In this document: one piece after another, positions 59,087 to 64,000 of the stretch
Numbering within the stretch: the stretch's first letter is position 1
How the letters are laid out: every line of letters starts with the position of its first letter
From: Sipunculus nudus
Taxonomy: Eukaryota; Annelida; Sipuncula; Golfingiida; Sipunculidae
Direction: 5' to 3'
Assembly: GCA_026874595.1 (NCBI GenBank)
Contig: CM049322.1
Coordinates: forward strand, 28,709,340 to 28,773,339
DNA: 64,000 nt
Notes under the pieces: model-generated
Databases searched by the model: none
What the model saw: the letters and a program-made list of their open reading frames with translations, nothing else
Told to the model about the DNA's origin: nothing
Translations under genes and position numbers: made by a program

Positions 59087-60700
59087 GTGAGGTCCAAGGC
59101 GTGCTGTTCTTACATCACCATTATAACACAAAGTGTACTGCAGGTAAATGTTCGGTGAAAGATTGTGACTTTACATTTGGTTGTTATAATGCATGGTTGT
59201 TGATAACAAAAACACAGGTAAATAACATATGATGTTTGCTGGTCCAGCACTAAGTAGATACTAACTTAGTCTAATCTCAGTGGTCTAGATAAAAATCTCC
59301 AAGCACATCGATTATAGATCAAGACAAAGAAATAACGATTAATGTATACGATGAGTATTGATGGATGTATTTTATGTATATTAATACACATATGTTTTGG
59401 TTTTATGCAACTAAGTGTTGTGGTGTTATCATGCAAGAAAACAACAAATAGAGCAGGTTTTAGTCGTTATTTGTAATATTTAAATCATCCAACAAATTTC
59501 TCCTTTTAATATCTAACACAAATTATTAAATTACTTTGTCATTTTTTTAACTGTTAAAATCTTTAAATGAGCAAACAAATCTAATTGTAATGATACATTT
59601 GTTAGATTATATTGATGTGATGAGGATTCGATTATTAGATCTATATATATATATATAGGTGAGGAGCATCAATAATCTTAAATGATTTCATATCAAATTT
59701 ATGTGTGTCTTTTCAGTTTTGCTAAAGGGCATATTCATTTACAACCTGCGCAACACACTAAACAAGGAAAGTCAAACATCACCCTGCGAACATATCAACC
59801 GAATGTCACCTTATTAGACACGGCCAAACCGTTAACAATTCGATAATCATCAGCACCAAACTTGCCTCTTACAGTAGTCTATTCTGTAGAATCGATTTCT
59901 GCTTGGTGAAATTTTTGTATCGTGCATATGTAAAGAGATAATTTGCATATTTAAATAAATTAGCAAAAAAAAATAATATATTATACAAAAATATATTGGA
60001 ATAAAGGCTTTTAGTAAGCAGAGCGATGTACTTTTGGTACAAAATATTAAAAGTGTATGTATCAAATATAACATAAGTTTCTGTGAAATTTGTTTTTTTT
60101 TAACAAATAATTTGCATATAATCTATAGAAATTAAGTAAATCCTTAATTTTTTTATAAAATATGCATGTTTTACAGGAATATCCTTACATAGTATAAACT
60201 GATACTTTTTTTGACTTATACTTATAATGTTTTCTGTTCATCCTTTCATAAGAAATTTACACTAGCGCATCATTTATTCAATTTGCATATGTAAATATGC
60301 ATATATGCAATCAGAAAAGCGATGCTGATCGGAAAATGAATATAAAATAATTATGTTTGTCAGTAGCAGTAAATTCAGGGTTTACCTGCTTGCTCGATGC
60401 TGAGTGGTGATTGAACTTCACTTCAGGTAATATAATATATTGATTAGTTATTAATATTTGATATTAATTAGCTTATTTGCCAAAATAATGAACTACGGGT
60501 CAAACCATGATTACCTTATCTTTTGTACCAGGTAGGCGTGCAGTCCCTGTAGCCTTAGGTTTCTGATGTTGAGGAACTCATATTTACATGTAAAGAGATA
60601 ACATTTACGTCTTAAATAAACGTTTAAACAACATGTATATAAATGTGCAATTTTAATGACGCTTTTAATAACTTTACCCCAGTTACATGTCCATATAGAC
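59087..60700. other. AT-rich spacer
   Basis: (TA)n at 59641-59658 and no supported gene. Confidence 0.4.
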
Positions 60701-60702
60701 CG

Positions 60703-60985
60703 GCTTTTGTGGCTCAAGGGTAGAGTGCGGGACTCTAAAGCCGGGAGAGCGTGAGTTCCAACCTCAGCCTAGGCGGTGAGGTTTTTCACGGTCAGCCCCC
60801 ACCCAGGGTGAGCGCTCTGCAGGCTTAATGGGAAGGTCGTGCCCAACGGCCGTGTTTCACTCACAGACGAGTGCGCCTTTCGGGGGTCCTCGGTGGTATG
60901 ATTACCAACCAAGGGCCTGCAGGTGCAGTTGTCCGAAACCGGAATGGAAATCTGCAGATGTACATATAATTAGTTAAGCTAGCAT
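60703..60985 (+). mobile_element. tRNA-derived SINE
   Basis: Head tttgtggctcaagggtagag contains an A-box-like tggctcaaggg, followed about 40 bp on by gagttccaacctc, a B-box-like match with one change. A GC-rich body and gtgcagttgtccgaaaccgg follow, then aaaaaaatggaggcggttacctcc near the tail. Different body from the SINE at 49985. Confidence 0.75.
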
Positions 60986-61139
60986 TAAAAAAATGGAGGC
61001 GGTTACCTCCAACAAAAAATATTAAAAAAAAAATACATGTCCTTATATGGTCTACCATTAGGCATGACTCGGGTAATTATTCAACCTGCCTAATGTTTCG
61101 TGATGCAGAAAATGTCATAGTCCAGCTGTTAAGAGAAGA

Positions 61140-61400
61140 ATTGTGCAAAAAGTGAAAGAAGCATGAAACTTGGCATAATAGTTGGCCAGACCATACTTAA
61201 CATTTTCAGATATAGGGCCAAGCGGAATTCATCCGATCTTGGTCAAAATCCAAGATGGCCGCCAAGATGGCCGCCAAGATGGCCGCTGAATTATCAAATG
61301 TCAATACATTCGGTTATATTTGTCCTGGAATGCTTTCCAAGTGCACTATTTCTATGTTTTTTGGGGTCGATAAATTCATTTATAAGGGTTTAAAGTCTGT
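61140..61400 (+). repeat. Dispersed repeat with aagatggccgcc sites, copy 1
   Basis: Shares gcatgaaacttggca, ttcagatatagggccaagcg and gaattc, three aagatggccgcc units, a tttgtcctggaatgctttcc block and aagtgcact with an inverted copy at 63000-62740. It also shares its first half with 63335-63150. Confidence 0.85.
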
Positions 61401-61649
61401 AAAATGACTCTGTGAATGAATCCTGGTTTTGTTTATATTGAAATTGTCCTACATCTTCCCTTGTTTACTAGCACATTGGACAGCAAACATTATTTGCTGA
61501 GTTCTGCACAGTAGTCGCATACATTGTGATCGTAGTCAAATGAAAGTGTCATTTGCTTGCTTAGGTTTGTCTGTTTTGTCATGAATTCGGATGCTTTGAT
61601 AGTAGAATAATTTTTATTGCAATTTTTCTTACTTCCTTCCTTTTACCCT

Positions 61650-61745
61650 TCCCTTTATTTGCATGCTAACAAATATAATTCCTTTGAAGAGGTGAAGGGT
61701 GCAAAAAACTTATCTGTCGAAATCTGCAATGAAATTAGGATTGAA
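61650..61745. repeat. Short direct repeat, copy 1
   Basis: ccctttatttgcatgctaac, gaagg-tgaagggtgcaa-aaactta and tctgtc are shared in order with 62220-62305. Confidence 0.6.
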
Positions 61746-61899
61746 CATGATATGTCCGTAAACACTTACCATTAGAATATTTGAAACCTACATACATGTA
61801 CCTAGGTTTTACGATCAGCATTCATGTAAACCTTTGTTAGGGCAATTGGGAAATATCAAATGCATAAATCCAACTGTGCTGACATTTAACATATATATT

Positions 61900-62101
61900 A
61901 ATTTTATTTGAGCCCAATGTCTGTTTCAATGTAATGGAATGGGCTATCTCCACTGGCGCCCCAAGTTTAAACAACATCGTTTCTGTTCTTTTTTGGTTAT
62001 AATGGCCCATCCAAGGTGAGTGAATTCCTCCTTGTCCTTCGCTTTCTTTCACCTCTGTATATATACCACAGAACGCCACCATCCGAGCCATGGAGAGTGG
62101 C
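61900..62101 (+). mobile_element. Degenerate SINE-related copy, sense orientation
   Basis: Its minus strand shows catggctcggatgg, cgccagtggagatagccc and ttccattacattgaaacaga, which align with 62438-62625 on the plus strand. The tRNA-like part is badly decayed. Confidence 0.45.
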
Positions 62102-62219
62102 TTGTAATAGTAATTACAACTAACTGTACAATCCATATTAAGTATATATTATTTTAAAATAAATTAGGGTTAGGTTTTATTATATTAATATTTAATATCT
62201 GACTTCCTCTGTTTGAAAT

Positions 62220-62305
62220 CCCTTTATTTGCATGCTAACGAATGTATTAACTGCACTGCCAAGGTAAGGGATGAAAGAAACTTAGGTAATCTGTCTGGTA
62301 TCAGT
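62220..62305. repeat. Short direct repeat, copy 2
   Basis: Matches 61650-61745 at cctttatttgcatgctaacg, aaggtaagggatgaaagaaa and tctgtc. Confidence 0.6.
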
Positions 62306-62437
62306 AGAAGCTTCATATATCAAAAGTCTTGAAGCTGCACCGTCACCTCAGGGCAAAAGAGCCACAACTTATAAACAAACAAAATTTCTTTTACGTTGAA
62401 TGTACTACTGGTTATAATAACTACTAAAAGGCACTTT

Positions 62438-62625
62438 CCGTGGCTCGGATGGCGAAGTGGTGGATGGAATCAGAGGACACGAAGAAAACAACCGACTCTG
62501 TATGGACCACAACAATCCACTCTCACAGCAACATCGGGGACAGAAACTTGGTCACCAGTGAAGAGAGCCGAGCGTTTTACCAATCGACTATCCTTTTCAT
62601 TACATTGAAAGAGACATAGTGTTCA
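62438..62625 (-). mobile_element. tRNA-derived SINE, antisense, degenerate
   Basis: Minus-strand head gatagtcgattggtaaaacg matches a tRNA A box better than the 50165 copy does, followed by ctcggctctc, a decayed B-box region, and ccgagccacggaaa at its tail. Collinear with 49985-50170. Confidence 0.7.
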
Positions 62626-62739
62626 AATACTTAACAAATATATTAAATTTCGGCAAATATATTAAATTACTTTTTCCCGTTAGATGTGCTGGTAAAAAAG
62701 GGTAATTTTAGCACGATTTCAATACCAACAAATTCAGAC

Positions 62740-63000
62740 TTCATTCAGACATGCATGATACAGACCTGGAACCCTTATAAATAAATTTTTCGATCCTAAT
62801 AACACAGAAACAGTGCACTTGCAATGCATTCCAGGACAAATATATCCGACTATATTGGTATTTTATATTTCGTTGGCCATCTTGGCCGCCATCTTGAAGT
62901 TTTAGCAAAATATTTGGAATTCCGCTCGGCCCCATATCTGAACCTATAGAGTATGGTCTGGAAAATTATAATGCCGAATTTCATTGTTCTTTCCAGGTTT
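62740..63000 (-). repeat. Dispersed repeat with aagatggcggcc sites, copy 2 (inverted)
   Basis: Inverse of 61140-61400: cagatatggggccgagcgga, caagatggcggccaagatgg, tttgtcctggaatgcattgc and aagtgcactgtttct in order. Confidence 0.85.
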
Positions 63001-63149
63001 TCATTTCAATTCTTCTCAATATGCAGCTGAACTGTTGGACTTAAGGGAATATTACCAAATTTGTGATAAAAACCAGCTAATGAGTACCTGGAGAGGGTTG
63101 GAATCTCAAAAATAGAATTTCTCAGGTAAAAAAACATAATATTAGAGTA

Positions 63150-63335
63150 CTTGCAATGCTTTCTCTGGACATTTTAACTCAAGTTATTGACATTTTCTAA
63201 TTTGGCGGCCATCTGGGCCGCCATCTTGGATTTTGGCCAAGATAATTTATTTTCAGCTTGGCCCTATATCTGAAATTCATCAATAAGCTCCAAAGAATAC
63301 TTTTGCCAGCTTTCATGCTTCTTTCATTTTTTTGC
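63150..63335 (-). repeat. Dispersed repeat with aagatggcggcc sites, copy 3 (partial)
   Basis: On the minus strand gcatgaaagctggcaaaagt, ttcagatatagggccaagct, ccaagatggcggcccagatg and gcattgcaagtactct follow the order of copy 1. Confidence 0.75.
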
Positions 63336-63339
63336 ACTA

Positions 63340-64000
63340 TTCCTCCAAATATGGGAGCTCAACCGCTGGACTATCAGGCACTGTCACTCTCTGGAAGGAA
63401 TTATATAATAACAGTCTATAGCATGTTGTTGAAGGAGCCGTGCATTCCGTATCAACATTTAGTGAGAATATAACGTGTATATCTGTAAGATATACCTGTC
63501 ATAGAAAATGTTAATGTCGATTTTCAAAGTGGGCTTCCCGATTTATTATAAGTCTGATTATAATTAGAAATCATTATCGCTTTTCTGACGAGGGAATCAA
63601 ATATAGACATTTTTTAAACAAGAGAGACTGTTTAATTTAACAAAATATAGTTCACTATGTCAGGTTATGAAGAGTGCATTTGTCCTTTAATTGATTCTTT
63701 TCAGTGCTTATCAATCATTTACCGAATCTTGTTTGGGATATCGCTAATTGTATTAATTGTAGTTAAAAACAACCGATTTTCATATCGATAAACATAACAA
63801 TAAATAAATAACTATCACGGTAGTCCTATATCACATGATTAAAGAAGTTCAATTCAGTAAGGAGAAACACGTAAAGATTTTTCATCTTAGAAAGCTATTT
63901 TTGAAATAATTAGAGAAACACTATGCTCTTTATATACACACAATATATCCATTTATAACCTATTTATTCGACAAAACCACAACTAAGATATTGTTTCGAG
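63340..64000. other. AT-rich end of window, no gene seen
   Basis: No supported feature. Confidence 0.4.

Overview
This looks like nuclear DNA of an invertebrate animal, most likely a mollusc, probably a bivalve. The window is AT-rich, with long introns and intergenic spaces, GT-AG split reading frames, many AT microsatellites, several minisatellites, tRNA-derived SINEs, non-LTR retrotransposon remnants and hAT-like DNA transposons. A secreted von Willebrand factor C (VWC) protein fits an animal. The phylum is inferred from repeat character only. I see no operons, bacterial genes, CRISPR arrays or viral genes.

Genes are sparse. (1) A three-exon plus-strand gene at 3364-5670 encodes a 216-residue basic, Gly/Pro/Tyr-rich protein I do not recognise; all splice phases agree. 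(2) Converging on it is a two-exon minus-strand gene at 7466-6547 for a 165-residue secreted protein with a signal peptide, an NDT-rich linker, a 10-cysteine VWC domain and a second shorter cysteine motif. Poly(A) signals of the two genes lie within about 45 bp on opposite strands. (3) A terminal minus-strand exon at 14926-14230 encodes a charged, Ser-rich C-terminal region. (4) A terminal plus-strand exon lies at 58775-59086. (5) Possible first coding exons on the minus strand lie at 52075-51909 and 43588-43519. Other ORFs are weak.

Repeats dominate. Five tandem arrays stand out: a 44-bp minisatellite open in all six frames (576-2150); a 41-bp minisatellite (about 32355-32905, resuming at 37302); a 31-bp satellite of almost 4 kb with nested higher-order repeats (39478-43390); a 54-bp four-copy array (about 48041-48256); and a 75-bp array equal to 25 codons (56716-58515). 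The 44-, 31- and 75-bp arrays each carry an internal duplication about 1 kb long.

The best-defined mobile element is a degenerate hAT-like transposon at 32906-37301. It is inserted inside the 41-bp array, with CAGGG termini and a 5-bp target duplication that the array itself verifies. A 280-bp MITE (26514-26793) with similar CAGGG ends and another 5-bp duplication sits inside a CR1/L2-like retrotransposon remnant. A second non-LTR remnant lies on the minus strand at 20930-19340. Further repeats are a TIR element at 22043-22322, foldback elements at 13411-13515 and 37464-37652, a roughly 0.55-kb family at 3640 and 52490, and a mosaic of SINEs and YY1-site-like repeats at 60700-63400.

The genes do not form an evident pathway. 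The main interest is the tandem arrays, the nested transposons and two tidy but unfamiliar genes.
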